Assembly: GCF_950005125.1 (NCBI RefSeq)
Contig: NC_080095.1
Location: 7,535,701 to 7,599,700 of the forward strand
Direction: 5' to 3'
DNA length: 64,000 bases
Source of the DNA: Chionomys nivalis
Lineage: Eukaryota; Chordata; Mammalia; Rodentia; Cricetidae
In this document: piece by piece, positions 13,493 through 25,318 of the stretch
Numbering within the stretch: the stretch's first letter is position 1
How the letters are laid out: each line of letters starts with the position of its first letter
The notes under the pieces: model-generated
The model's input: only the letters and a program-made list of their open reading frames with translations
Database searches by the model: none
What the model was told of the DNA's origin: nothing
Program-made: the position numbers and the translations under genes

Positions 13493-14035
13493 TCCAGAAT
13501 TACATCCTCATAGAATTCATTTCTTATTGATATTTATTGAGTTCTACATTTAACTCTGCTACCCTCCCTTCCTCTCCCTTCCCTCTTCAATCCTCCCCCA
13601 AGGTCCCCATGCTCTCAATTTACTCAGGAGATCTTGTCTTTTTCTACTTCCCATGTAGAGTATATATATGTAAGTCTCTCTTAGTGTCTGCATTGTTGTC
13701 TAAGTTATCTGGGATTGTGGTTTGAAGCCTGGCCCTGGCTTTCTTTGATTTATGTTTAAAAACCACCTATGAGTGAGTACATGTGACAACTGTCTTTCTG
13801 TGTCTGGGTTACCTCACTCAAAATAATGCTTTATACCTCCATCCATTTTCCTGCAAAATTCAAGCTGTCGTTATTTTTTTCTGCTTTGTAGTACTTTATT
13901 GTGTAAATGTACCACATTTTTCTTATCCATTCTTTGATTGATGGGCATTTAGGTTCTTTCTGGCTATGACAAACAACGCTGCTATGAACATAGTTGAGCA
14001 CATGTCCTTGTGGCATCATTGAGAATCTATAAATA
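13493..14035 (-). mobile_element. Second truncated L1 fragment
   Basis: This is an L1 3' UTR and ORF2 end on the minus strand. The pyrimidine-rich part at 13555-13610 and the ORF2 tail at 13770-14020 repeat parts seen in the copy at 11465-13391. It is a separate, older insertion, and its frames are interrupted. Confidence 0.75.
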
Positions 14036-15308
14036 TTCAGCTGTTCATTATGTTTGTATTGTGTGTTTCGTAGCAGTGACTTAGAGCTAGAGATTTACTG
14101 CTAGACATGTTTTCAGACTTGATAAGAACCTGTGGAAGATGCAACTGCAGGGTTTTCTCTTTTTCAACCCCCAACCCTGTGTCTTCTTTTGATAGGCATC
14201 CGTCAGTGTTTGTGAGAATGAGTCAGTGAAGAGCAACTTACTGCTGGAGAAGGAGTGGACATAATTCAATAATTTTCCCAACATAGTATAGTTCTCACAT
14301 CGAACGCAACAAAGCAGAAATCAGTGTTCTAGGTAAAACATCTGCATTATGTAACTCTCAAACATTCACAGACCCTCTACTTCTCATTGTGTCTCTAAGG
14401 TGGGAGATGAATGCCATGAGATAGGCTTGATATGGTGGACTTAAATCAACTGCCACCAATGCATCTGAAATTCTTTATTGTTTAATAGTTCAAGGAAAGC
14501 ATGCTGATAGCAACAGGACAACATTAGTGATAGTAAAGCCCTGTCCAGTCTCATTTGATAACTTCTCCCTCTCTCCTTCTCTATCCCTCAGTCTCTCTGC
14601 CTTTTAATCTCTCTCTATGTGTGTGTAAAAGTCATGGACTTGTGGAGAGATAAAGTCAAATAACTTCTGTTATTTGCAATAACCAAGGTTGTTTGAAAAG
14701 GACTCATGTCAGAACATCATCCACCATCCAAACAGAGAACAACTAAACACACAAAACTAGAAATTTTGCCCATTGAGGCTTCCAATCTCTCCAAGAGGAT
14801 TTGCTGTGTTTTCATTTTATTAGACACTAGTAAATAAAAAATTAATTTCTTAATCAATTTCTTTTTTTACTCTTGATTGGTAATCAGTTGTTTAATGTCC
14901 ATGAAACTGTGGAATTGCTCTTTGTTCACTGAAGATGATAATCTTCATTGAGTTTTTAACAGAAGGGATGTGCAGACTGAACTCAATTATTCTTAATTTG
15001 TTAAGATTTGTTTTGCATCCCAATATGTGACCCATTTTAGAGAAACTTCTATGTCTGTTGATAATAGTATATGCCATTTGGTGTTTATGTCGATATTATT
15101 GTTGAAATCAAGGAAAAAACCCATTTTTGCAGGAATCTGTGGGGAAAGTTCTTAGAGAAGTGGATAGTAGGACCCAAGTGTTATGACTGGGAGAATGGGG
15201 AAATGGGGGCGGGTATTTATCTGCTAATGGTAGGAGGAGAAAATTAAGGAGAGAGAAACGTGAAGAGGAGAGGGATAAAAAACATTGCAAGTAACTGTAA
15301 ATGGAGAC
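14036..15308. other. Intergenic DNA upstream of V2, little recognised
   Basis: This AT-rich stretch has no gene. A purine-rich section at about 15130-15280 looks like an old L1 3' tail. Nothing else could be identified. Confidence 0.4.
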
Positions 15309-15659
15309 TGCTCATTTGTTTCCCAGCCACCCAGACACAAATAATCACACAAAATTTTATTAATCACAATATCGTTTAGCTGATGACTCAAGTATTTTTC
15401 TATCTAGCTCTTACAATTTAAATTAAACTATTTCTATTAATCTGTTTATCACCAGGAGGCTGTGGCCTACTGCTAAGTTACTGCATCTTTCTCCTTTGGT
15501 AGTTTCATGGTATCTCCCTGACTCTGACATCTTTCTCCCTGCATTCAGTTTAGTTTTCCTTCCTTGTTCTATTCTGCCCTGCCATGGACTGAAGCAACTT
15601 CTTTATTAACAAATGGTAATAAAACACAGTCACAATATACAGAGGAGAATCTCACATCA
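15309..15659 (-). mobile_element. LTR (3' LTR of a degraded ERV), minus strand
   Basis: This is about 351 bp with TG...CA termini. Directly to its right, 15660-15673 reads on the minus strand as a purine-rich tract ending in GGGGAGA, as expected of a polypurine tract before a 3' LTR. AT-rich sequence at 15674-16000 is probably internal ERV DNA. No second LTR is seen. Confidence 0.65.
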
Positions 15660-16268
15660 TCTCCCCTTTTCTGACTAAAGAAAAAAAGGTTTTATCTTTA
15701 ACATAATAAAATTACATAGACAAACAGATATCAAGCTAAGATTTACAGTTATAATATTTCTTTGTGAGTCTCTAGTTTCATATCTAACTTATCTTTTATT
15801 AAAATTAAGGGAAATTAGAACTATCTGTCTTCAACTCTATGAAAGATCACAGTAGAATTCAATATTACCTAAGTAAACTGGAAGTACTTTGTAAGCAACT
15901 TCCAAAGTTCTAGAATTGACAGAGACAGCTTGATGCCTAATCAGTCACCTAAAGTTCTCTGTAACATTGGGCAATGCATCTTTAGCCTGCATACTTTCAC
16001 TATTCATTGAGATTAATATTAATTCGCCTAAAACTATAAAATGTGCAAATTTCATTTTTAAATTTCATATGAATTTACTGGTAAGATATGTAGTAAATAG
16101 TGAACATGCAAAGAAAGTAAAATAAATTAGTGAAGTTTTATTATAAATGAAATATGAATAAGATTTTAATAAAATAATGCTCACTTTGCTACTGCATTTT
16201 CTTTCAGACATTTGCAAAAGTATCCTGTCCCAAAGGTACAGATCAGAGCATAAGATATGTAAGAAGAT

Positions 16269-16276
16269 ATGCAAAT
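16269..16276 (+). promoter_or_regulatory. IGHV octamer (V2)
   Basis: This is a perfect ATGCAAAT octamer, 114 bp upstream of the V2 leader ATG. No CTCATGA heptamer lies just upstream, unlike V1 and V5. Confidence 0.85.
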
Positions 16277-16389
16277 ATGACCTTCCTCTGCTTGTGAAAA
16301 CCAGCTCTGCCCTGACCCTGCAGGTCACTCAGAGGACTCTAGCCTTGTCTTCCCATTTGAAGATCAACACTGAAAACATTACAATCAAC

Positions 16390-16844
16390 ATGGGATTGGG
16401 GTTGAACTGGATTTTCTTGGTTGTCGTTTTGAAAGGTAGATAACAAGGGATACCGAGTGCAAGAGTAGGTGTGAGTGATAGAGACAGTAGATGTTTGACA
16501 GTTTCTTGATCATTGTTGTCTCTGTTTGCAGGTATACATTGTGAAGTGCAGCTGGTTGAGTCTGGTGGAGGACTGGCCCAGCCCAAGGAGTCATTGAAGC
16601 TCTCCTGTGCAGCCTCTGGATTCACCTTCACTAGCTATGCCATGTACTGGGTCTTCCAATCTCCAGGAAAAGGTCTGGAATGGGTTGCTACCATAGGAGT
16701 TAGAAGTAATAATTATGTAACCTATTATGTCGATTCGGTGAAAGACAGATTCACCATCTCCAGAGATGATTCCCAAAGCAAAGTCTTCCTTCAAATGAAC
16801 AACCTGAGAACTGAGGACACAGCCATTTATTACTGTACACAGGA
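16390..16844 (+). CDS. IGHV10: Immunoglobulin heavy variable segment V2, IGHV10-like, apparently functional
   Basis: Exon 1 (16390-16435) encodes a leader starting MGLGLNWIFLVVVLKG. The intron is 16436-16531, and exon 2 (16532-16844) ends the leader with IHC. The mature domain opens EVQLVESGGGLAQPKESLKL. Cysteine follows in LSCAASGFTF, tryptophan in YWVFQSPGKGLEWVA, then RFTISRDDSQSK and the last cysteine in AIYYC, ending C-T-Q. The long CDR2 with SNNY and the FR3 RDDSQS are hallmarks of IGHV10. FR2 has phenylalanine where VH domains nearly always carry arginine (WVRQ). There is no stop or frameshift; promoter octamer and RSS are intact. Confidence 0.93.
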
Positions 16845-16883
16845 CACAGTGAGGACTCTTGTGTGAGAGCCCAGCCAAAAACC
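16845..16883 (+). other. V2 recombination signal sequence (23-RSS)
   Basis: Heptamer CACAGTG (16845-16851), a 23-bp spacer and nonamer CCAAAAACC (16875-16883). The nonamer matches 8 of 9 consensus bases, the best in the window. Confidence 0.94.
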
Positions 16884-16902
16884 TCTCTGCTATGACCCGT
16901 GA

Positions 16903-16916
16903 CCAACAGGGGGCGA
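16903..16916 (+). promoter_or_regulatory. CTCF-like motif just beyond the V2 RSS
   Basis: CCAACAGGGGGCGA matches 12 of 14 positions of the CTCF core. It begins 20 bp after the V2 nonamer and points towards the recombination centre. In mouse, several proximal VH families carry CTCF sites next to the RSS and these raise their use. CTCF binding here is inferred from the motif. Confidence 0.65.
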
Positions 16917-17718
16917 TCAGATCACATGAAGCATAGAAGTAGGCATAATTGATACTTTTCTGTGTTATCTGGGAGCCCTCTCTATCTGATTGTTTTCCGG
17001 TGATCCTTTCTGCAATTAAATACTCTAAAATTGTTCCTGTCTTTGAAAATAAGCAAGTCCTTCTTTGGTTGATTTTCTTTTAAAAAATATGACATCTAAT
17101 CCTAACTCAACTACATGCAGAAAAGTCTATGAGACCAAGAGTAGTCCCCGGGATCAGCTGCAGGGGAAGCTCAAGAAACTCTAATAGACTTTTCACTCAG
17201 ACAGCGCATAGGAAAGACCCTTGACTGGAGCAATGTTAGTAATTAAAAGGGAGCCAAGTGGAAGGAGGGGCCAGGCTCATTCACAGTTAAACATTATCTT
17301 CTCCAAACCCCTTCCCTCTTCTTAAGGAAAGCTAAGATGTGGTGGAAATGAAATTTTAATAAATGTTTTTCCTAACTGCATTTCTTCATTGTATCCTCTG
17401 TTTCTCTGCTGAATTGTAAAATTACACTTCTGTAATTGTGCACCCAATTCAGAGCTCAGTCCCCCATCTGGAGTTAAGGGATAGCTTAATGTGTGGTCTG
17501 GGAACTGTGCATCCTGTGTGTTTTTAATGTGGATTCCCAGCTCCTGATCTGGCTGACTTCAGTTATGAATTTATTCTCACTATATTCATAAATTTCCTGG
17601 TAAATCTGCCTCTAAGACTCAAAGAATGAGCAGCTTTAAACTGACAACAAAGATCCAAATGTCCTCATGTCAGTGATAATGTGAGCATATGCTTCTCCCA
17701 GTCCTGAGTCAATATTTT

Positions 17719-17881
17719 TCTTTTTTCTTTTTTTTGGTTTTTGGAGACAGGGTTTCTCTGTAGCTTTGGTGCCTGTCCCGGAACTAGCTCTTGTAGACCA
17801 GGCTGGCCTCGAACTCACAGAGATTCGCCTGCCTCTGCCTCCCGAGTGCTGGGATTAAAGGCGTGCGCCACCATCGCCCGG
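17719..17881 (-). mobile_element. B1 SINE, young copy
   Basis: A full-length 7SL-derived B1 on the minus strand: poly-T on the left, then the reverse of the B1 body ending at the GCCGGGC-type start. It is flanked by a perfect 16-bp target duplication, CCTGAGTCAATATTTT (17703-17718 and 17882-17897). The intact duplication indicates a recent insertion. Confidence 0.95.
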
Positions 17882-17897
17882 CCTGAGTCAATATTTT

Positions 17898-20580
17898 GAT
17901 GAAGATATATTTGATCATTTATAAATTCTGATAGCTACTTGCAAATGACAAATTAGTTTTCTCAGAGGGAATCTCACTGGGGAACAGACCACTCTCAATG
18001 ATAGTCCCAGCAGTAGGTGCCAAACACAAGATCAACTTGGTGCTTTGTCTATCACAGGGCATTGCATTTGTTTTCTGCTTTACTTTACCACACAGACCCT
18101 TTGTATATATTATGTCCTTATGGGATTCTTGAGTATGTGAATGTGTGTGTGTGTGTGTGTGTGTGTGCACGTTGGCATCTATATCTGTTTCTTGTGCTAT
18201 TTCATTACCACTTTCTCACATTTGTTTGTTTTGTCCTCTTTCCATTTTTTTCATTTGTCTTTATCTTAGGCTCTTTTACTATTAACCCATAGGAGCTTCT
18301 TTGCTTTTTGAGAGATAGATAGATTGTGACAGTGGATATAAGGAGAGATAGGGAGGAACTAGGAGGAGTAGGGTAAAGGAACATGTAATCAGAATAAATT
18401 GTATGGAACAATTTATTTTAACAAGAAAAGAATGAAAGAAAAATCTGAAAGAAATTATTTCTAAATATAATTTCTGATGGAGCGCCGATTTTCTCTGCCA
18501 TTTTCATTTCACATAATTTATTTGAAGAACTGGCTCATGTAAATGGCAGAATTGAAAGAGAGTTTTGAATTATACAGTTAATCCTTGACCCCATATTCAC
18601 AGCCTTCCCCAATCTTGATACCCTGTCTACAGTACAAGTCTGTCACAGAAAAGAAACATGCTCTGACATTCCATCACCTCCCAAAGTCCATGTACTACAT
18701 GGGGGCTCAGCCTACTTCTGTAGAGCACCTGGTTTGAATAAAGTGAGGAACCACAACCAGAATGGGACCCGGAACTACAGAAATTTCCATGGATTAACAT
18801 CATTAGGATGTCTCTTTACTAAACAGTCGCTACTTAGGTTCCTCTAGGAGTCAGTCTCTCCATGGACAAATGTGATGCCCTGTGACTTATATGGACAGTA
18901 TCATGCTAAGAATGCCTTATGGTGAATGTGAGTTCCCTTGGCCAAACATACGTTAGAAGCTTTGCAATCCTAGGTAAATTAAAATTTGCTCCTTGAACTC
19001 ATTTCACATTTGGTCTGCCTCCTTTTATATAGATGAATACCTCCATGCCATAGATGATTTGATATTACTGCCAATAAATTTCTTTTTTTCAATTTTGAAA
19101 TATTTATTAAAAAGTTTTATAAATATGTGTAAAGGACTTTAGTTACTTTCACTCTCATTCCTCTTTCTCATCTTTTCCATTTCTTGCTTCACATCATTCT
19201 CTTAGTTCTTTATCTTCCTTTATATGTGACCAATTGCATTTAAGTTGAATTTCTTGACTACTGGGGATGTTACCAGAAGATGTATGACTGAAGAAATGGC
19301 AGTCCATTTCCCAACATATATTTTATCAATAGTCATTCAGAAAGGGGTGAAGCCTTGGATTCTCTGCCACTGTCCATGATGAACCTGTGAGGTTCCCAAT
19401 CTTCTGCAGGAGTCATACATAGGACCATAGCCACTTCTTGAATAAATAGCTATGTTATGTATAAGAAACATCTCTGATGCACATATATTCTCATTCTTTT
19501 ATCTGACTTGCTTTCTGACCCCTATTCTCCAGTGCACTCTGAAACATAGACGAGTTGATATAGCTATTACATTAGGGTCAAGCACTGCAGTATAACATAT
19601 TCTCAGCAGTTATAGATTTTGGTATTTTAATTACAGTATTCTTTATTTATTTAATGAAATAAGAAACTTCTCTTTGAATGCTGAGCACAATGCTAGTGTC
19701 TGTACAAACTCTCAAAAAAAGGTAGCCAATAGATATGTAAATAAAGTTTTAAGTGTTTTTAACAGTGTTTTTTTTGTTATCTTGTTATTTTTGAATAGTA
19801 GAGTCAAACTCATGTTCTTATGCTTGTGATGTTAATCAGGAATGAGCATAAAGAGTGTTTCTAAATATCTTTTTAAATAATTTTAAACCTTAAATTATAG
19901 AAATAAATGTAAAAATATTGAAATAAAACTGAGGTACTTAGACACTAGTATACAGCCATAGCATTCATAACAGAGGTCATTTCTGTCACTACCCATGACT
20001 CTGCAGGACAATATTAATATGCAGAAAGAGAAAATCCCCCTTATCATTTGTTCACTAAATATCTACTCAACACCAGCAATTAGAGAATGAAAAAGAAAGG
20101 AGGAGTCATTATAAGAAAACTGTGTTTGACACTATACACAAAGCTACAGAAACAGGGTCCTAAGACTGTAAGGGGTCATTGTAGACTCACCAATCCCTAA
20201 GGAGTAAATGGCAGCAGAAGTAGAACAGGAAGTTGTACATTGAGATTTAAACAGACTCTGGTTTTCATTGTCAATTTCATTACACTCCGAGCATATGCTG
20301 TAGTTAACATGTGAGATATCCATGCTATAACACCAGAGAGGTTCTTTGTTAAATAGAACCCATATGTTAACCCAACAAAGGCCACACTGCAGTACTATTG
20401 CCTCTGTATAAGCATGAAGCACTTATTAGCATAGATTAAGGTGATGTGGGCCTCACAACTCTGAGAAAAATTTTCTGGAAAAAGTGTCCCAAGACTTCAC
20501 AACTGATATTGTAGGTATCCATAGTCCTGCTGATTACTGGTCTTATCATGGACAGCAGTCTCCAATGTTATGTGCTGGGG
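17898..20580. other. V2 downstream flank, no gene
   Basis: AT-rich DNA. Part of 18570-19100 resembles the flank downstream of V3 (about 23330-23650), which suggests shared ancestry of V-segment flanks. The portion at 20130-20230 resembles 60080-60170 upstream of V6. No coding sequence or RSS is seen. Confidence 0.45.
18141..18167 (+). repeat. (TG)n microsatellite
   Basis: About 13 uninterrupted TG units, ending in GCAC. Confidence 0.9.
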
Positions 20581-20969
20581 TGTAGCGAAGAGGCAAGTAG
20601 GCCTACTTTTCATCCCCCGCCCCCCCCGTATGGCTAGCTTTATGCCCAAAGTAACAACACACAAATTGTATTCATTTAAACACTGCCTGGCCCATTAGTT
20701 CTAGCCTCTTATTGGCTAACTTTCACAACTTGATTAACCCATGTCTAATGATCTGTGTACCCACCACAAAGGGGTGGCTTACCGGGAAGATTCTAACCAC
20801 AGTCCATCTTGGGTAGGAGAAGGATGGCGTCTGCCTGACTCTGCTTTCTTCCTCCCAGAATTCTATTCTGACTACTCCACCCACCTAAGGGCTGGCCTAT
20901 CAAACGTCCAAGGTAGTTTCTTTATTAACCAATGAAAATAACACATAGACAGATGACCCTCCTACATCA
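20581..20969 (-). mobile_element. Solo LTR, same family as 2280-2659
   Basis: 389 bp with TG...CA termini, antisense to the LTR at 2280. It is flanked by a perfect 6-bp duplication CTGGGG (20575-20580 and 20970-20975). The C-rich run at 20615-20629 corresponds to the G-rich end of the family. Confidence 0.85.
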
Positions 20970-21250
20970 CTGGGGTTTTATTGGACCATAATAATCTCAA
21001 TGGACCTTCTCACATCAAAATTGTTGACCCTCAGGAGATTCATGTGTCCCTTGAACCATTAAAAGGTAATTTATATTAATGTATGTGATGGACTGATTTT
21101 CAGTAGGATGGAAGACCTCTGTGTGCACAAGGACCAGGATGGAGCAAAGAATGCATTTCCATAGACAGATCTGAGACTCAGATATCACCATGTTTGCTGC
21201 CTAAAACAGAATCTTCTTTCTGTTCTGTCATGAACAGGATCAATTATTGA

Positions 21251-22321
21251 TGATGGAGGAGGGTCTATATGTTACTTTCATTGGTTAATAAAGAAACTGC
21301 CTTGGCCCTGATAGGACAAAATTTAGATAGACGGAGTAGACAAAACAAAATGCTGGGAGAAAGAAGCAGATTCAGGCAGTCACCATAGCTCTCCTCTCCA
21401 AGATGGACACAGGTTAAGATCTTACCGGTAGGCCACCACCTCATGGTGCTACATAGATTATTAGAAGTGGGTTAATCGAGATTTTAGAGTTAGCCAATAA
21501 GAGGCTGGAATTAATAGGCCAGGCAATGTTTAAAAGGGAGCCATCTTAAGGTTGGCAAGAGACTTGACTCTTGAGGGGTTCGCAGGTGTCCAGGAATATG
21601 TTCCCAGCTGGTACCTTGGGCAACTAAGGAGAGGGAACCTGAAATGACCCTATCCTATACTGATGAATATCTTGCATATCACCTTAGAACCTTCATCTGG
21701 CGATGGATCGAGGTAGAGACAGAGTCTCAATTTGGAGCAACGGTCTGAGCTCTTAAGGTCCAAATGAGGAGCAGAAGGAGGGAGAACATGAGCAAAAAAT
21801 CAGGACCACGAGGGATGCACCCACCCACTGTGACAGTGGAACTGATTTATTGGGAGCCCACCAAGGCCAGCTGGTCTGGGACTGAATAAGCATGGGTTGA
21901 TTCCGGACTCTCTGAGCATGGCGGTCAATGAAGGCTGATGAGAAGCCAAGGACAATGGCACTAGGTTTCGATCCTAATACATGAACTGGCTTTGTGGGAG
22001 CTTAGCCTGTTTGGACGCTCACCTTTCTGGACGTCGATAGAAGGACCTTGGTCTTCCCGCAGGGCAGGGAATTTGGACTGCTCTTCAGTATCGAGAGGGA
22101 GGGGGAATGGAGTGGGGGGAGGAGAAGAGGAGTGGGGATAGGGGGAGGGAAGTGGGGGGAGGGGGCAATATTTGGGAGGAGGGGAGGGAAATGGGAAATG
22201 GGGAGCAGGTGGAAATTTTAATTAAAAAAGAATAAAAAAAAAATACAGTTTCCATGTAATTATTTTGGGGCATAAGCTAGCCATGTGGGTGCTGGAATGC
22301 AGCCCGCCGCTCCATACAACA
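21251..22321 (+). mobile_element. Solo LTR interrupted by an L1
   Basis: This is the third copy of the LTR family, with left part 21251-21537 and right part 22244-22321. A perfect 6-bp target duplication TATTGA (21245-21250 and 22322-22327) brackets the whole, so the LTR was complete before the L1 arrived. The LTR itself split the flank upstream of V3, ending only about 26 bp before the V3 promoter heptamer. Confidence 0.87.
21538..22243 (+). mobile_element. L1 3' UTR insertion within the LTR
   Basis: A sense-strand L1 3' UTR that starts with the GGAGCCATCTTA block seen in other young copies, has the G-rich tract at 22095-22205 and ends in an A-rich tail. It is strongly 5' truncated and has no ORF2 sequence. 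A clean target duplication is not visible because the site is A-rich. Confidence 0.85.
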
Positions 22322-22346
22322 TATTGATCTAACAAATACCCTCCCT

Positions 22347-22363
22347 CATGAGTATATAAATTA
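22347..22363 (+). promoter_or_regulatory. Decayed IGHV promoter (V3)
   Basis: The heptamer CTCATGA (22347-22353) survives, but the octamer position reads ATATAAAT rather than ATGCAAAT. The two changes hit the central GC needed for Oct binding, so transcription is probably weak or absent. Confidence 0.7.
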
Positions 22364-22460
22364 CAGAGGTTCTGGTGGTAAATAAAAGGTTCTCCATAAT
22401 CTCTACAGCAGCACATTATTACACGGTTGTCCCTAGTCCCTGAGCACACATGTTTTCAAC

Positions 22461-22890
22461 ATGGACTGGCACTGTTTGTACTCTGACTGGTGGCAGAAGC
22501 TACAGGTAAGTGAATATTTAGTCTTAGGCCTGAGGGGGGAATGAGGGTGAAGTGACAGTGAAAGCCACTATTTCCTCTCCATAGGAGTCCTTTCTCAGGC
22601 TCATCTGCAGAAGTCTGTGTCTGAATTGAGGGGTCCTGAATCTTCAGTAAATGTTTCCTGCAAGGATTTTGACTCATGTCTTCCCCGTTTCCAATATGAG
22701 TAAGGTGAGGTAGATGCTAGCTGTGGGCTTGAATGTATTGCAAACATACTCCCAACCATTGCTAGAATAAACTATAGGCAAAAAGTTTGAGGACAGAGCC
22801 ACAGTCTATGCATACACCATGTTCAACAGAGCCTAAATGGAGCTCAACATCCTGACACCTGTGGATTCTGTTATCGTTTACTGTGCAAGA
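22461..22890 (+). pseudogene. IGHV15: Immunoglobulin heavy variable pseudogene V3, IGHV15-like
   Basis: Exon 1 (22461-22505) is 45 nt, not the 46 nt of the intact segments; one lost base shifts the leader frame. Exon 2 (22585-22890) starts in a recognisable frame: SELRGPESSVNVSCKDFDS, where the unusual KDFDS after the first cysteine is the IGHV15 signature. After CDR1 the frame is lost, a stop follows soon, the FR2 tryptophan region is scrambled, and a stop falls before MELNILTP in FR3. The end VYCAR and an RSS are still visible. It cannot encode a heavy chain, although it might still recombine at low level. Confidence 0.88.
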
Positions 22891-22929
22891 CACAGAGTCA
22901 CAGCACACATCTGAAGCATGTCAGAAACT
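22891..22929 (+). other. V3 recombination signal sequence, weakened heptamer
   Basis: Heptamer CACAGAG (22891-22897) differs from CACAGTG at position 6. A 23-bp spacer leads to TCAGAAACT (22921-22929). Recombination is likely poor but not excluded. Confidence 0.75.
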
Positions 22930-23740
22930 CTGAAGGAGCAAGAAGCTGCCCTGTTGCTGAAAGGAGAGAGAAGAGTAACATGAAGACTTCCTCAAAATTG
23001 TGGTTAACTGTTGAGGAAAGTAATAAATGACTAAGAATGAATACTATTGCATAGAAATTTTCCTAGTGACATTTCATAAAAGATTCAGAGAGAAGAAAGC
23101 TTCATATTACTAAAGTTGATACATACCCCCATGTTGATGTTAATATCAGCAGAGGTTGCTATCATAACCATGTCAATATCTTGGAGCAGAAGTGTTTGAT
23201 CACATAGTAAATCAAAGTCTAATTCTCAGGAGATGTCAAAAATTACTTTTCAATTATTATTATGAATGATTTCATCATTCCTCTTTTTAGTCATGAGATC
23301 TGAGAGGTAGTTTCAGAGATTAACCACTGATCACAGGTTCCACACTCATAGTCTTCCCAAGTCCCAATACCCTGCCTTGTACTCATAGGATAATGCATTG
23401 CATTGAACCATAGAGACACAATAACCTGTTCTATAGTTTGGGGGATACATACTCAATTTGAATGAATAGCTAAGCAAGGAGAAACATGGAGACACATGTC
23501 ACCTGTGATCCCTGGGATTTGTCATTGAGAATGGTAGCTGAGAACAGTGACCTGTTCTGCATGTCCTTCCATCACAGAGTTCCCCTCCATGAGAAATCTG
23601 AATGCTGTGAATAAATGTTATCATCCTAATAATACCTTTTAGTAAGTGTGAATTTTCTTCTCCAGTTCTAAGTTAGAACCTTGTAACTGTGTGCTGAATT
23701 CAAGTTTTGCTGTACTCATTGATTGGTGTCTTGTCCGATT
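22930..23740. other. V3 downstream flank, no gene
   Basis: No coding sequence is seen. The portion at 23330-23640 shares phrases with the flank downstream of V2 (about 18600-19070). Confidence 0.45.
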
Positions 23741-23749
23741 GTTCTGAGA

Positions 23750-24265
23750 GAGGCATCATCCATCAAAATGTGGAAACAGAAGTAGACCCACAGAAGAGGT
23801 GAAGAAAGGATAGTAGGATCCAGGGGGTAAAGAACACAACAAGAAAAATCAGAGAATCAACTAACCTGGGATCAAAGGGATTCACAGAGCCTGAACTGGC
23901 AACCAGACAGCCAGCAAAGGAATGGTCTAGGTCCACTGCATATGTGTTAGAATTGGGTATCTTGGTCCTCTTGTGTTATTCCTAACAGTGGGGACAGGGA
24001 ATGTTTAAAACTCTTTTATTGGCTTTGGGAACCTTCTTGTCATACTGTGTCTCCTTGACCAGTCAAAGTACATGGGAGGTGACTAATCTTACTGTAACTT
24101 GATAAGCCACATTTTGTTGATACTCATGGGGGACCTGTCCTTTCTTCAACAGAAATAGAAGGGGAGTGGGACAGAGGGAAATTTGTGGGAAGGGACTGGG
24201 AAGAAAGAAGCAGGAAACTGGCTAGGATGTACAATAAACATAGTTATATAAAAATTGAAATAAGA
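23750..24265 (+). mobile_element. Old L1 (Lx-type) 3' UTR
   Basis: Sense-strand remnant of an older rodent L1 3' UTR. The section about caged phrases such as AATCAACTAACCTGGG (near 23850) and the G-rich stretch at 24150-24210 before an A-rich end are characteristic of Lx-era 3' UTRs. There is no coding part. Confidence 0.7.
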
Positions 24266-25318
24266 AATAATGCATAAAATACTATTGACTTTTCAAAGCA
24301 CACTACTTCTTTCCTTCAACTGCAACATATGTAGAAACAATTTCGAACATTCTAATTCAGAAGTGAATTGATTCTGCAAGCTCAATGATTATAGCATCTA
24401 ACATGGCTGCAAGCCTTTAACTGAAGGTCCAACTACATAGCTGCTTTACAATTCTGCTAGAAGGGCCGCAGCATCTTATATTGCATGCAGGAGACCTCAG
24501 GCTTCTAAGCTGATAGTGATTGTTGGGTCCAAATGAATAATTTCTTGAGTAGTTAAGACATGTCATTACTACTTAGGACTTCTCATGACACCAGAGTACA
24601 TATATACCTTTTTGTGTTTCCCTTCTGTGATGAGAGTTGTTTTTCGAAGAACACTTACTCTCTAGGATTTCAGAACAGAATTCACTTTCAGTGAAGAAAT
24701 GTATGGTTACTTCTTACTTGCTGAATCTTTGAATGATATCGTGTCGTTTTTTCAACTCTTATGCTTCACATACTCAAACATATAATGTCTTGTCTGACTC
24801 AAGTCTCTTGTCAATAGATAGGAAATATTCATATCATATTTTTGACTCTATGTTTCCTTACAACCCCAAAGATTCATATGCAATTCATTATTTTTTTTTC
24901 TGATGCCAATCAATGTGTCACATCTTTCTCATGAGTATTCTCATATGATAGCACATTGGTGGGCTGCAATTGCTTTATATGCTTTTCGGTGATCTACTTG
25001 TGTCATCAGGTATCCCCTCCATAAGAAGTATTGGGTCCACATTTAATAAACTTTTATAGACATTCTCCTTGATTTGTACAGTCTACGTGTTCTATCAGTA
25101 GTAATTCCAGATACTGATTCATAATGATCTAGAGGAGTGGACTGTAGAAGTTATTTCTAACCTCCTCTACAGGTAAACTACCTAGCAGACACTCCAGGCA
25201 GCTGCAGAAACACATCTAAATTGGTTCTTGTTTCAGCAGATATAGCTGACCTCTGAGAAAACTATGGTGTTTCCATCTGTGAGTGAAACAGAGTGAGAAG
25301 GTATGATCCAGGTTTCAG

